A stretch of 64,000 nucleotides of DNA, from assembly GCF_036632095.1 (NCBI RefSeq), contig NZ_JAPYKW010000001.1:434001-498000 (forward strand). The letters are read 5' to 3'. Positions 10,488-20,495 of this stretch are shown here, piece after piece. Each line of letters begins with the position of its first letter. The stretch's first letter is position 1. Under the pieces are notes generated by a model. The model worked only from the letters and a program-made list of their open reading frames with translations. It did not search any database and was not told the origin of the DNA. The position numbers and the translations under genes were made by a program. Source of the stretch: Chlamydia sp. 04-14. Lineage in GTDB: Bacteria > Chlamydiota > Chlamydiia > Chlamydiales > Chlamydiaceae.

Positions 10488-11588
10488 ATGAGCCCACATC
10501 GAAGCTTATTTAAAATTAAAAATCTTTCTAATCGATTGTACAACAAAACTCTAGGCCGTTTTGATAAAGTTTTCAACTTTTTTTCTGGCAATGTTGGTAT
10601 CGATTTAGGAACAGCGAACACTTTAGTTTATGTTCGTGGTCGGGGTATTGTTCTCAGTGAGCCTTCTGTAGTTGCTGTAGATGCTCAAACGCATACAGTT
10701 CTTGCCGTTGGTCATAAAGCTAAGGCTATGTTGGGAAAAACTCCGCGAAAAATTATGGCTGTCCGTCCTATGAAAGATGGGGTGATTGCAGATTTTGAAA
10801 TAGCGGAGGGCATGTTAAAAGCGTTGATCAAACGTGTAACGCCTTCTCGTAGTATGTTCCGACCAAGAATTTTGATTGCTGTGCCTTCGGGGATTACTGG
10901 TGTGGAAAAGCGTGCTGTTGAAGACTCTGCTTTACATGCTGGAGCTCAGGAAGTGATTTTAATAGAGGAGCCGATGGCTGCTGCTATTGGCGTCGATCTT
11001 CCTGTTCACGAACCTGCCGCGAGTATGATTATTGATATTGGTGGTGGGACTACGGAGATTGCTATTATTTCTCTAGGAGGGATTGTAGAATCACGTTCCT
11101 TACGTATTGCTGGGGATGAGTTCGATGAATGCATTATTAATTACATGCGTCGCACTTACAATCTTATGATTGGCCCACGTACTGCTGAAGAAATTAAAAT
11201 CACTATTGGTTCTGCGTATCCTTTGGGAGATCATGAGCTTGAAATGGAAGTTCGAGGTCGTGATCAGGTGGCAGGGTTGCCGATCACAAAAAGGATTAAT
11301 TCTGTTGAAATTCGTGAATGTTTAGCAGAACCTATCCAACAAATTATTGAATGCGTTCGTTTAACTTTAGAGAAATGTCCTCCTGAACTTTCTGCTGATT
11401 TAGTTGAGCGTGGTATGGTATTAGCTGGTGGAGGGGCTTTAATTAAAGGCCTCGATAAGGCTTTAAGTAAAAATACAGGACTTTCTGTAATTACTGCACC
11501 CCATCCTTTACTTGCTGTTTGTTTAGGAACAGGAAAGGCTTTAGAACACCTAGATCAATTCAAAAAACGCAAAGGGAATATGGTATGA
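10488..11588 (+). CDS. mreB: Rod-shape determining actin-like protein MreB
   Basis: MreB is a bacterial actin that steers wall synthesis. In chlamydiae, which lack FtsZ, it organises the division septum. The 366 residues show phosphate 1 motif IGIDLGTANTLVY-like (VGIDLGTANT near 37-46), the connect and phosphate 2 region IDIGGGTTEIAI, and the adenosine motif LAGGGALIKGLD. A basic N-terminal extension of about 30 residues precedes the first strand and is longer than in E. coli MreB. It overlaps pckA by four bases (ATGA), and the SNF2 gene ends four bases before its start, so the three genes look like one operon. Confidence 0.96.
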   Translation: MSPHRSLFKIKNLSNRLYNKTLGRFDKVFNFFSGNVGIDLGTANTLVYVRGRGIVLSEPSVVAVDAQTHTVLAVGHKAKAMLGKTPRKIMAVRPMKDGVIADFEIAEGMLKALIKRVTPSRSMFRPRILIAVPSGITGVEKRAVEDSALHAGAQEVILIEEPMAAAIGVDLPVHEPAASMIIDIGGGTTEIAIISLGGIVESRSLRIAGDEFDECIINYMRRTYNLMIGPRTAEEIKITIGSAYPLGDHELEMEVRGRDQVAGLPITKRINSVEIRECLAEPIQQIIECVRLTLEKCPPELSADLVERGMVLAGGGALIKGLDKALSKNTGLSVITAPHPLLAVCLGTGKALEHLDQFKKRKGNMV

Positions 11589-13387
11589 CCAGTGCATGGA
11601 GTAACGAAATTCAGCATGAAGGTTTAAAACAATGGATCCAAGAAGTTGCTGAATTAGTAACTCCTAAGGACATCCGTATATGTAACGGCTCCGATTCTGA
11701 ATATGCTGAAGTTTACGGCATAATGCAAAAATCAGGAACAGCGATTCCTTTAAATCCTGATTTGCACCCTAACTGTTTTCTAGTGCGTTCTTCTCCTGAA
11801 GATGTGGCTCGTGTTGAGCAGTTTACTTTTATTTGTACTACAAAAAAACAAGATGCAGGCCCTACCAATAATTGGCGTGATCCTCAAGAGATGCGTCAGG
11901 AATTACAAGGTCTTTTCCGTGGTTGTATGCGTGGAAGAACCTTATACGTGATTCCTTTTTGCATGGGACCGCTACACTCTCCATTTTCTCTTATTGGTAT
12001 TGAAATTACTGATTCTCCATATGTTGTTTGTTCTATGAAGATCATGACACGGATGGGAGCGGAAGTATTAAAATCTCTAGGAACATCTGGTTCTTTCCAT
12101 AAGTGTCTGCACAGTGTGGGAGTCCCTTTATCTCCAGGTGAAAAAGATGTGGCTTGGCCTTGTAATCCTAAGCATATGCGTATAGTACATTTCCAAGATG
12201 ACAGTAGTGTAATGTCATTTGGTAGTGGTTATGGGGGTAATGCTTTACTTGGGAAGAAATGTGTAGCACTGCGCTTAGCTTCATATATAGCTCGCTCGCA
12301 AGATTGGCTCGCGGAGCATATGCTAATCATCGGTGTGACTAATCCTCAAGGACAGAAGAAGTATTTTGCAGCTTCTTTCCCTAGTGCTTGTGGTAAAACT
12401 AACCTTGCTATGCTCATGCCTAAGATTCCTGGTTGGAAAGTCGAATGTATTGGCGATGACATTGCTTGGATACGCCCTGGTGTTGACGGTAGATTATATG
12501 CTGTGAATCCTGAATTTGGTTTCTTTGGTGTTGCTCCAGGAACATCAGAAACTACAAATCCTAATGCTTTAGCTACTTGCAAATCTAACTCGATATTTAC
12601 TAATGTTGCTTTAACTCCGGATGGAGACGTTTGGTGGGAAGGTTTAACGAGTCAACCTCCTGAAGGTCTTATAGATTGGCATGGTAATCCTTGGCAACCT
12701 GGGGGATCTCCTGCAGCACATCCTAATTCTAGATTTACTGCACCTGTAAATCAGTGTCCTGTTTTAGACCCTCAATGGAATAGTCCTGAAGGTGTACCAA
12801 TAGAGGCGATTATTTTTGGTGGTCGTCGTTCTGAGACTATACCTTTGGTTTATGAGGCTTTAAGTTGGCAACATGGAGTCACCATTGGTGCGAGCATGTC
12901 TTCGGCAACAACTGCAGCTATTGTTGGTGAACAGGGAAAATTACGGCATGATCCTTTCGCTATGCTGCCTTTCTGTGGCTACAACATGGCATACTATTTT
13001 GATCACTGGTTATCTTTTGCTTCTAACACAAGTTTAAAACTACCAAAGATCTATGGTGTGAACTGGTTCCGTAAGGATAAAGATGGTAATTTTATCTGGC
13101 CAGGATTTAGCGATAATCTTCGTGTTTTAGAATGGATTTTCCGAAGAACTAACGGGGAAGAATCCATCGCTAAGAAAACACCTATTGGTTACTTGCCAGA
13201 AGAATCTTCTTTAAACTTAGAAGGACTCAACTTATCTTCACAAGCCCTTCAGGATCTACTTTCTGTGGACGTCCCTGGATGGCTTAAAGAGGTTGCTAAT
13301 GTTCGTGAGTACTGCAAGATCTTCGGATCCGATCTCCCTCAAACAATCACTGATGAATTGTTCAGAATAGAAAGAGAATTAAAATAA
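11585..13387 (+). CDS. pckA: Phosphoenolpyruvate carboxykinase (GTP)
   Basis: The enzyme interconverts oxaloacetate and phosphoenolpyruvate with GTP/GDP and links the truncated chlamydial TCA cycle to gluconeogenesis. The 600-residue length and the P-loop-like motif FPSACGKTNLAML (kinase-1a) identify the GTP class. Further class motifs are IGDDIAWI, FGGRR and FAMLPFCGYN. An open frame reaches back to 11519 inside mreB, but the ATG at 11585, which overlaps the mreB stop as ATGA, gives the expected N-terminus. Translation is probably coupled to mreB. About 120 bp of A+T-rich DNA follow before the effector genes. Confidence 0.95.
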   Translation: MTSAWSNEIQHEGLKQWIQEVAELVTPKDIRICNGSDSEYAEVYGIMQKSGTAIPLNPDLHPNCFLVRSSPEDVARVEQFTFICTTKKQDAGPTNNWRDPQEMRQELQGLFRGCMRGRTLYVIPFCMGPLHSPFSLIGIEITDSPYVVCSMKIMTRMGAEVLKSLGTSGSFHKCLHSVGVPLSPGEKDVAWPCNPKHMRIVHFQDDSSVMSFGSGYGGNALLGKKCVALRLASYIARSQDWLAEHMLIIGVTNPQGQKKYFAASFPSACGKTNLAMLMPKIPGWKVECIGDDIAWIRPGVDGRLYAVNPEFGFFGVAPGTSETTNPNALATCKSNSIFTNVALTPDGDVWWEGLTSQPPEGLIDWHGNPWQPGGSPAAHPNSRFTAPVNQCPVLDPQWNSPEGVPIEAIIFGGRRSETIPLVYEALSWQHGVTIGASMSSATTAAIVGEQGKLRHDPFAMLPFCGYNMAYYFDHWLSFASNTSLKLPKIYGVNWFRKDKDGNFIWPGFSDNLRVLEWIFRRTNGEESIAKKTPIGYLPEESSLNLEGLNLSSQALQDLLSVDVPGWLKEVANVREYCKIFGSDLPQTITDELFRIERELK

Positions 13388-13508
13388 TTAAATAATCAAA
13401 GTCACTTGTTATTTATGTTTTAGTTTTAAAGTTAATTATTTTTTATTTTTGAAATATTTTTTTTATTTTAAAATTAGAAAATAATTAATCTCTTCTGGAT
13501 AAATTACG

Positions 13509-15755
13509 GTGACGGTACAACCTTCATACATTACTTTTAATCGCAATGTGACGGCGGCACTACTTGGTGATCAAGTAGATATGACAACACCGTTTTCTAG
13601 TTCTGTGTTTCTTTTTCAAGAACTAGATCAGAAAGCAAGGGGATTAAAACACGCACTTGGTTTGTTGCAAGAAGCAGAGGCTAAGTTCCCCATAGAGCAA
13701 ATTTCTTCAGAGTTTATAGGGGATGTTTCCTTAGAAAATTTCCCTGAAGAGAAAATCACACTTCCGAATGTTAGATATGATTCTACCAAAGTAGGGGAGA
13801 TCTTAAAAGATCCGAATCTTGCTGCCGCAAAACTTTATATAGAGGGACTTGAAAAGAGTTTTGATGATTGGCTAAAAGAAGTTGATCAAGGAGGGATTTT
13901 TAATCCCACAGAAGCTGAAAAAACTATAGTTAAAGATTTTCAAGTAAAGCTAAGTACTTTAAAACAACCATTCACTGCCGGCAATCCTACAACTGATCAA
14001 TATAATGCAATATATGCTTTACCTAAAGAGTTTGTAGCTAAGATAGAAGAACTCAAAGGGAAAGATGCTCCGCCAAAGAGTAAAGTGATCAATTTTTGGC
14101 AGAACATAATGGTAATTTATAATGCCATGATCTCTTTGTCCTATCCTGTTTCTGAGCAACTGAATATCCAACTTGCTGAATGCGCATTAAATATTGATGA
14201 AGCTAATAAAGTTATTGAGCTAATACGTCAATTCTCAAGTTCTCTTAAAGATCTACTTAATCCCGTCTGGGACATCTCTTCAACAGCAACTAACTTAAAT
14301 GGTTCTGGTTATAACGCTATGCAAGGCGGTATGACACGTACATACATAGTGCTTGGTGGGGTATACCGCATGCTTATGGATAAGTATTCAAGTAATGCTG
14401 TAGATAAAATGCCTGAAGGAGTCAAGAAGGGAGTAACTACTTTTATAGATGCTATGGGGAACTTGAAGATGGGTACTAAGGCTACTTTACCCAGTTTCCT
14501 AAGTTTGTTGTATTCCTATTTAGTGTGTGCAGGACAATATGGGGTAAAAATTCCTTCATCTCAACAAGATTATAAAACAGCCCTTACACAAGAGCAATCT
14601 TATTGGGATGAACGGGGTAATAGTAGCTTTAATATCGCAGATATCCCCTTAAAGACATTTGCTGCTAATCCCACAGAAAAATATGAAGGGATATCTTTAT
14701 TCTACAACGGTAGCCAAACCAATCTTAATCCTGAATTTTTTCAACAATGCGTTGAGTTAATGACGAAGAATCCTACTCAGGTAATGTCACGCTCTGACTA
14801 TCAGAAAGTGATTAACGGGATGAATAGTGGTATTAAGCAAATCCAAGAGCAGATTACCAAATGGACAGAAGAATCTGCAGAGCTAATGAAACAAAAGGAT
14901 TCTATGGATCCTACGAAATTAAATTATTTCGAGAGTATGAAAGAGGGTAAAAAGACCTTTGTAGATACCTCTCCGATACAAATGGTCTACTCTTCTTTAT
15001 TATTAGATAAATATTTACCCAATCAGCAGCACGTTTTAGAGACGTTAGGGGTGCAGATGACCTTCTCTAATAAAGCTGCTAAGTACATGAATCAAATCAT
15101 TACTCATGTTACGAATTTTCAAACAGCAGATGTCTACTATTCTTTAGCAATATATTTGCGTCAGATGAACTTACAGGCTCTTACTGATGCCTTAGGGAAA
15201 GCGCAGAGTGTTTTAGATAAAGAAAAAGTCCGTTGTAGAAGTGATATTGAACGTTGTCAGAGAGTAAAAGGTGAACTCACAAAAATTTTGACAAACATAA
15301 ATAATGATACAGAATTGACCTCTTCTCAGAAACGGGAGCTTCGTCAGACAATTTCCGGATACGAATTCCAGTTCAACGCTTTGATACGTAATCTAGGAAA
15401 TTTATTTGTTTTGTTACGCAATATGCAATTTAGTGCGGTAGAAAAACCTGAAGAGGTTGACGAAGCCTTTGTTATCAAGGTTAACAGTAAGATATCAGAT
15501 GATTGGGCACGTTTTCTATCAGCTTTTGAAAGCTTTGTTATTGAAGGTGGTGAAAACGGTGTTGTTCCTGGTGGTGAGCAACAGATCTTACAGAGTTTAG
15601 AAGCCACCCAACAGAATTTTACAACATTTAACCAAAACCAACAGCTCGCATTACAGTTAGAATCTTCCGCAATTCAGCAAGAATGGACTATGGTCAGCGC
15701 TGCTTTAGCATTGATGAATCAGATATTTGCGAAGTTAACACGTAGATTTAAATAG
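13509..15755 (+). CDS. DUF582-family protein, probable type III secretion effector (CT711-like)
   Basis: The 748-residue protein has no signal peptide or membrane segment. It is helical and Gln/Asn-rich with coiled-coil-like stretches. It shares two blocks with the next gene: LLLDKYLPNQQ near 500 (LLLDKYIPSQE in the neighbour) and a C-terminal QQEW motif inside a Leu-rich helix. The position matches C. trachomatis CT711. CT711, CT712 and CT619-621 form the DUF582 family, published as type III secreted and as binding the ESCRT factor Hrs; that part is literature knowledge. The start is GTG at 13509, the first possible codon after an in-frame stop at 13500. A promoter in the 120 bp upstream is likely, but I could not pick one. 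Confidence 0.8.
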   Translation: MTVQPSYITFNRNVTAALLGDQVDMTTPFSSSVFLFQELDQKARGLKHALGLLQEAEAKFPIEQISSEFIGDVSLENFPEEKITLPNVRYDSTKVGEILKDPNLAAAKLYIEGLEKSFDDWLKEVDQGGIFNPTEAEKTIVKDFQVKLSTLKQPFTAGNPTTDQYNAIYALPKEFVAKIEELKGKDAPPKSKVINFWQNIMVIYNAMISLSYPVSEQLNIQLAECALNIDEANKVIELIRQFSSSLKDLLNPVWDISSTATNLNGSGYNAMQGGMTRTYIVLGGVYRMLMDKYSSNAVDKMPEGVKKGVTTFIDAMGNLKMGTKATLPSFLSLLYSYLVCAGQYGVKIPSSQQDYKTALTQEQSYWDERGNSSFNIADIPLKTFAANPTEKYEGISLFYNGSQTNLNPEFFQQCVELMTKNPTQVMSRSDYQKVINGMNSGIKQIQEQITKWTEESAELMKQKDSMDPTKLNYFESMKEGKKTFVDTSPIQMVYSSLLLDKYLPNQQHVLETLGVQMTFSNKAAKYMNQIITHVTNFQTADVYYSLAIYLRQMNLQALTDALGKAQSVLDKEKVRCRSDIERCQRVKGELTKILTNINNDTELTSSQKRELRQTISGYEFQFNALIRNLGNLFVLLRNMQFSAVEKPEEVDEAFVIKVNSKISDDWARFLSAFESFVIEGGENGVVPGGEQQILQSLEATQQNFTTFNQNQQLALQLESSAIQQEWTMVSAALALMNQIFAKLTRRFK

Positions 15756-15763
15756 GTGAAGTT

Positions 15764-16930
15764 ATGAAAAACTCTCCAATACAAGGCTATCAACAGGCTA
15801 ATCAGATTTCTGAAGGTCCGGTATTTGCAGAACGTCGTGTATCTCCTGCTGAGGTAGCTGCGGATTATACAAAGATGAATGAGGTAGCTTCTCACTTAAA
15901 AATCATGCAAGACTTGCTTAAAGAGGCTAGTGACCTAGGATTGCGTAGGGAGTTCGTATCTTCTTTAAAGCATGATTTTTTAGATACAGGATTTGAACTT
16001 GCTGTAATACAAACTGTGCTTACAGAAAAGGAGAATAAAGAGCTACGTAGGGAAGCAAATAAGATTTTTCAAGAGCACTTAGATAGAATATCTCCGCAAG
16101 CGTTAACAACAGCTCCTGAGCTTGCTCCTGTTAAAGATTCTATAGTAAATAAGATGCCTTTCCAATCGGCATTTGCGTATATCCTTTTAGATAAATATAT
16201 CCCCTCACAAGAGACTGCTTTATATGCATTGGGAAGAGAATTAAATCTTTCAGGATATGCTCAGAACTTATTTAGTCCTCTTTTAGAGACTATAAAGAGT
16301 TTCAACTCTGCCCCTATTGTATATAATTTGGGATCGTACATTTCTCAAACATCAGGAACCGCGAATTTTAAATTTGGTTACCAGATGATTGTAGATCGCT
16401 ATGAAGAAGAGCGTTTACAGTTGAGAAATGATATTAAAAGTGCTGAGAATGCGCAGCTTTTATTAAAGCAAATTTCTAAGAATATTCAAGGTAACGGGAC
16501 TCTTTCCGATGCTCAAAAAAAACAGCTCGAGGACATCGTTACAGGCTATAATAACGAATTAGGCATTATGATAAATCAGATGAAGAATCTGATGTTGAAT
16601 CTGAATGCTCTTGTTTTCATTCCTGGCAATAGTGAGTACGAACCTTCTTATAAGATTATGGGTTCTGACTTTTCTATAATTACATTACAAGATTTGGAGC
16701 ATAAGGTTGTTGATGGTGAAATTGACATCAACACAGGAACTGCAAAAGGTGGGTTGTTGAATTTCTTTAACAACTGTCTTTCTGATGTGCAAAATTACGG
16801 AGATTTAGCACAAACGCATCAATTGATGTTAGAACTTCAAATGCGTGCCATGCAACAGGAATGGAGCTTAATTGCGGCATCATTGAAACTGATACATAAC
16901 GTATATCGCACGCTAATCAGTTCTTATTAG
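15764..16930 (+). CDS. DUF582-family protein, probable type III secretion effector (CT712-like)
   Basis: The 388-residue protein is a shorter paralogue of the gene 8 bp upstream, to which it aligns by eye over its C-terminal two thirds (LLLDKYIPSQE, then ELQMRAMQQEWSLIAAS at the end). No signal peptide or transmembrane segment is seen, as expected for a type III substrate. It lacks most of the long N-terminal half of its neighbour. The two are surely co-transcribed. The 3' end overlaps the convergent porB gene by four bases. Secretion is inferred from the family (CT712 position), not shown by the sequence. Confidence 0.8.
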   Translation: MKNSPIQGYQQANQISEGPVFAERRVSPAEVAADYTKMNEVASHLKIMQDLLKEASDLGLRREFVSSLKHDFLDTGFELAVIQTVLTEKENKELRREANKIFQEHLDRISPQALTTAPELAPVKDSIVNKMPFQSAFAYILLDKYIPSQETALYALGRELNLSGYAQNLFSPLLETIKSFNSAPIVYNLGSYISQTSGTANFKFGYQMIVDRYEEERLQLRNDIKSAENAQLLLKQISKNIQGNGTLSDAQKKQLEDIVTGYNNELGIMINQMKNLMLNLNALVFIPGNSEYEPSYKIMGSDFSIITLQDLEHKVVDGEIDINTGTAKGGLLNFFNNCLSDVQNYGDLAQTHQLMLELQMRAMQQEWSLIAASLKLIHNVYRTLISSY

Positions 16931-17961
16931 AATTGGAATCCTGCCGTTACGTTTATAGCACGTTGGTAACCCCAACGTCCTTCAACGCTATAGAAGAAAT
17001 TGTCTGATGCGCAGCTCGTGGCTCCGCAGCAAAAGTTCACTCTATGGAAGTTCGTGATTTTACGTACTTTGAACTTAAGATTAGAGAACTGGCTTTCTAA
17101 ACGCTTAAAGCTATCTGCGGGTGCAGTTCTTGACGCACTTCCTACAGAGACAGAAACATAGGGAAGGATATAGTCGTTTACATAGGTGGTGATTCCTATA
17201 TTTGCTGACCATTCTTTGTAACTGATTTTGCCGTTAGAATCTTCGAAGTATACTTCAGGATTTGTTTGGCTATTTACTATGATGTAGTTAATAGGGCATG
17301 CTGCATGGCGGTAATCTCCACCAATACCAATGAAAGAAATCCCATCTTTCCAGAGGACCTTTTTCAAACTTAAATCCCAAACAAAGCCGTAATTACTTTG
17401 TACTTCTACCAAACCGTCGGTAACTTGTGATTCAGAAGCAAGTGGTGAAGAAGTGTAGTCTCTATAAGCATTAAGAGGAAGACGATAGTATTGTTTTAAT
17501 CCACCGATTTTTACATCGAAGCTGATATCTAATAGGGGAATAGCAGCAGGTGAAGTGTCTTGGAAAGCTACTGAGGCAAAAATACAGCTGGAGCTCACTT
17601 TAGAATCATTTAGATCGAAATCAAAATCTTTAAAAGTAGATGTAACATCCGTTGAAGGCCCTGTCCCTGTTGTAGTAACAGAAGTCACCACGGGAACGTT
17701 CTTCACTCTTGCGCTTTCTGAAAAAATATAATCTCCAGAAAATCCTATTTTTAAGCTTCCTGTAAGTGCTGCAAAGAGATTGTAGCTATTGCAGAGTTCG
17801 AAAGCACACATGCCTTTTTGTTCTGGATTAATTCCAGGGATGACAGGGTATGCAGGATTTCCCGACGGCATAGCATTAAGGATTGAGGAAGAAAAAATTC
17901 CTGATAAAGCTAGGAGAGAGAGGGATGCTAAACGTAGATGCTTTTTCAGCTTGCTATTCAT
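16927..17961 (-). CDS. porB: Outer membrane porin PorB
   Basis: PorB is the minor chlamydial porin, reported for C. trachomatis to pass dicarboxylates such as 2-oxoglutarate. The 344-residue precursor starts with a signal peptide (basic MNSKLKKHLRLA, hydrophobic core, cleavage after SILNA at residue 30). The mature part is beta-rich with many Cys (ACPINY, FCCGATSCASDN), which suits disulfide cross-linking in the cysteine-rich outer envelope. It ends in Phe (TAGFQF), the usual signal for outer-membrane barrel insertion. No Shine-Dalgarno sequence is evident before ATG 17961. It is convergent with the effector pair (4 bp overlap). Confidence 0.9.
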   Translation of the reverse strand: MNSKLKKHLRLASLSLLALSGIFSSSILNAMPSGNPAYPVIPGINPEQKGMCAFELCNSYNLFAALTGSLKIGFSGDYIFSESARVKNVPVVTSVTTTGTGPSTDVTSTFKDFDFDLNDSKVSSSCIFASVAFQDTSPAAIPLLDISFDVKIGGLKQYYRLPLNAYRDYTSSPLASESQVTDGLVEVQSNYGFVWDLSLKKVLWKDGISFIGIGGDYRHAACPINYIIVNSQTNPEVYFEDSNGKISYKEWSANIGITTYVNDYILPYVSVSVGSASRTAPADSFKRLESQFSNLKFKVRKITNFHRVNFCCGATSCASDNFFYSVEGRWGYQRAINVTAGFQF

Positions 17962-18092
17962 TTAGTAGATGGCCTTATTTACTATGCGTTATAAATTCAT
18001 CTTTAACAAATGATAAAAAAATGTACAAATGAAAACTCTGTAGAGATAAGACTTCTATCTAAGGAGATGAGAAAGATAGAAATCTTCATCTT

Positions 18093-19097
18093 TTAAAGAT
18101 ATTCTTCTTTAGTATTTCTTTGTAAAAGTGCAGCGATGCCTTCTTTGATATCGAGATTCTCGTATAATACGCGATAGATACCTGTAGTTATCGGCATATC
18201 GATTTTATGATGTTTAGCAATTTGGTATGCTGAAAGGGCAGTATAAGCACCTTCAACAACCATGCCGATTTCTGCTTTTGCTTTCTCAAGAGTCATTCCT
18301 TGAGCTATCAGTTTCCCAAATTTTGTATTTCTACTTAATGAAGAAAAGCATGTTGTACAGAGATCTCCAAGACCTGCTAAACCATTAAGAGTATCAGGAC
18401 GGCAGTCCATAATCGTTGCAAATTTCCGTATTTCATGAAGTCCTCGGGTGACTAATCCCGATTTTGCATTATCTCCAAAATGGAAACCGTCAGAAATTCC
18501 GCAAGCAATTGCTATGATATTTTTTAAAGCTCCGCCGAGAGCTACGCCTTTAAGATCGCTATTAGGATATACTCGGAATGTTGGAGTCAGGAAAGCATTG
18601 TGTATTTTCTTTAGGGTATCGGGATTATATGCGCTGATCACTACAGAACATGGACAGCCTTTAAGAACTTCTCTAGCTATAGAGGGTCCGCTAAGATAAC
18701 CAAGATATTGCGCAGCATCTTTCCCAAAAATTTCTACAACGATCTCACTAAGTAACAATCCTGTATGTTGTTCGATCCCCTTCGAAGTAATGACAAAAGG
18801 TACATTGAGATCTGTGATTGTTTTTAGTTGTTCAGATACAGGGCGTATGCCTGCTGAGGATACACCTTCGACAATCATAGAAGCTCCTTCTACAGCTTCT
18901 GCCATATCTGTAGTAAAGGACAGATTCGGATGAATAGGAATATCAGGAGCTTGGGGATGGCGTTTTTCCATTTGTAGCTGAGCAATTAATTCAGAATTGC
19001 GAGCCCAGCCAACAACACGGTAACCCTTATTTGCTAATAATGATGCGAGACAAAATCCCCAAATGCCCATACCTAGGTAGGCAATTTTTTCTTTCAT
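18093..19097 (-). CDS. gpsA: Glycerol-3-phosphate dehydrogenase [NAD(P)+]
   Basis: The enzyme reduces dihydroxyacetone phosphate to sn-glycerol 3-phosphate for phospholipid synthesis. The N-terminal dinucleotide fold shows GMGIWG (9-14). The family signatures GPSIAREVLKG and GVALGGALKNIIAIA follow, with the catalytic Lys in the latter. The C-terminal NGLAGLGDLCTTCFS is characteristic. Length is 334 residues, as usual. The start overlaps the stop of the upstream pyrophosphorylase gene by four bases (ATGA), so it is the last gene of the operon that begins with the flagellar-type genes. Confidence 0.95.
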   Translation of the reverse strand: MKEKIAYLGMGIWGFCLASLLANKGYRVVGWARNSELIAQLQMEKRHPQAPDIPIHPNLSFTTDMAEAVEGASMIVEGVSSAGIRPVSEQLKTITDLNVPFVITSKGIEQHTGLLLSEIVVEIFGKDAAQYLGYLSGPSIAREVLKGCPCSVVISAYNPDTLKKIHNAFLTPTFRVYPNSDLKGVALGGALKNIIAIACGISDGFHFGDNAKSGLVTRGLHEIRKFATIMDCRPDTLNGLAGLGDLCTTCFSSLSRNTKFGKLIAQGMTLEKAKAEIGMVVEGAYTALSAYQIAKHHKIDMPITTGIYRVLYENLDIKEGIAALLQRNTKEEYL

Positions 19098-20476
19098 GAG
19101 GCCTCAAAAAACGGTTCCTCGAAAAATGCTTTATTCTCCCAATGTAGGGAAGTAGAGGTTGAAGGATAATAGAAATCGGCTTCTAATTCAAATGTTGTGT
19201 TTGGAGAAAGTTTTTTCCCAGTCACTTTATGGAAAATTTGACGTTCTCTAGCAGAAAGAGCTTCTCGAACAGTCGCTGGACTGTGATTGCCTTCGAGATT
19301 TTTTAATGGTGCGAAGCATTCTTGACGTGGATAGACAAGAGTTTGACAACGTTCGCTGTAACAAAATAGATCAAAGATAAATTCTTCGAATTTCCAAGAA
19401 TTTTTCTCAGAGGAATAGAGTCCTAATTGTTTTGCATGTTTATGCGCTTTATAAAGAGGTAGTTCGCGTAGGGCTGCATGGGCGATGAAGTCCATAGACA
19501 AGCAGTATAAGCCAATATTAGCTAAGCAATACTTCAAAGTACCATCTTGATTTGTGGCAAAACGTTCATTTTGAGGTATTTCAGAATACTCAATAACTGA
19601 AGTTTTCCCAGAATCATTAGATTGTACTAGGATACCGACATCTTCAATGGCTGTTTGTCGCGAAGCAGCTTTAATAGTTACTTCGTTATTTTCCATACCA
19701 TGGAATCCACAAAGTTCCACATCAAAAGGTAGAGCTAAAGGATTATCAATAGGAATAACGCTAACCATTTCGATTCCTGCTTTCTTCCATTTTTCCCAAA
19801 GCCCTGAGGTATATAGAAGAGTTGCTAGGCAACCATTACCATTCGGCCCTAAGGACAGGGTATCAGTATCTTCTAGAAAGAGATCCCCTGATAAGGATAA
19901 TAAAGGCCATAGTGGCTGACAGAAAAAGTCCACTTGATTGGGATCAAGATGGAAATAATCATTAGATTCAAAGTAGGAACGCGTCTGACGATTATTTAAT
20001 GGGGATGTCATAAAGGCTAAGGGCAAAGGCTGATTTGCAAGTTTACTTGCTGCACAGACTTTTTCAGCAACAAGCTGAAAGAGAGGCTTTTTTTTGATAG
20101 GAGATACGGGGAAAAGCCCTTTAGGACCGTCGCATTTTAGTCTAGAGCCTTGTCCACCAGCAAGAACTACACAAGCTACTTTCTTTTCTTTTAGAAGATT
20201 TGTTCCTATTTTGGTTCTTTCAGAATCTTCTCCAGAAGAAGCGAAAGAAGTTAAAGGATGAAAATCTTTTAAGATGGATCTTGGAGAAGTAATGAGCTGA
20301 CGTTGTTTATGGAAGAGCTCAACATCTATGGAAGAAATTTGATGGTAGAGGCGTTGTTGTTGTTTTTGAGAAAGGGACGACCATGAATCTAATAAATGCT
20401 CTTGATTAATAGATTTAAGTTTTTCTGTTAGTGAAGACATTTCCACGACAGACGGAAAGGTTACAGAGTCGGTCAT
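19094..20476 (-). CDS. UTP--hexose-1-phosphate uridylyltransferase family protein (UDP-sugar pyrophosphorylase)
   Basis: The 460-residue protein belongs to the eukaryote-like UDPGP family, which joins UTP to glucose 1-phosphate or N-acetylglucosamine 1-phosphate. The nucleotide-binding signature LAGGQGSRLKCDGPKGLFPV spans about 136-155. The uridine-binding region has FFCQPLWPLL and a GPNGNGCL loop, which resembles AGX/UAP1-type enzymes. The exact sugar is not decidable by eye. In C. trachomatis this is CT715. It lies 19 bp after the fliJ-type gene and overlaps gpsA by four bases, so it is co-transcribed with genes of quite different function. Confidence 0.85.
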   Translation of the reverse strand: MTDSVTFPSVVEMSSLTEKLKSINQEHLLDSWSSLSQKQQQRLYHQISSIDVELFHKQRQLITSPRSILKDFHPLTSFASSGEDSERTKIGTNLLKEKKVACVVLAGGQGSRLKCDGPKGLFPVSPIKKKPLFQLVAEKVCAASKLANQPLPLAFMTSPLNNRQTRSYFESNDYFHLDPNQVDFFCQPLWPLLSLSGDLFLEDTDTLSLGPNGNGCLATLLYTSGLWEKWKKAGIEMVSVIPIDNPLALPFDVELCGFHGMENNEVTIKAASRQTAIEDVGILVQSNDSGKTSVIEYSEIPQNERFATNQDGTLKYCLANIGLYCLSMDFIAHAALRELPLYKAHKHAKQLGLYSSEKNSWKFEEFIFDLFCYSERCQTLVYPRQECFAPLKNLEGNHSPATVREALSARERQIFHKVTGKKLSPNTTFELEADFYYPSTSTSLHWENKAFFEEPFFEAS

Positions 20477-20495
20477 TACAGTTAGCCTTGCGTTC

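Noticed and set aside
11519..11584. N-terminal extension of pckA inside mreB
   Set aside because: The extra 22 residues are the out-of-frame reading of mreB; ATG 11585 with the ATGA overlap gives the normal N-terminus.
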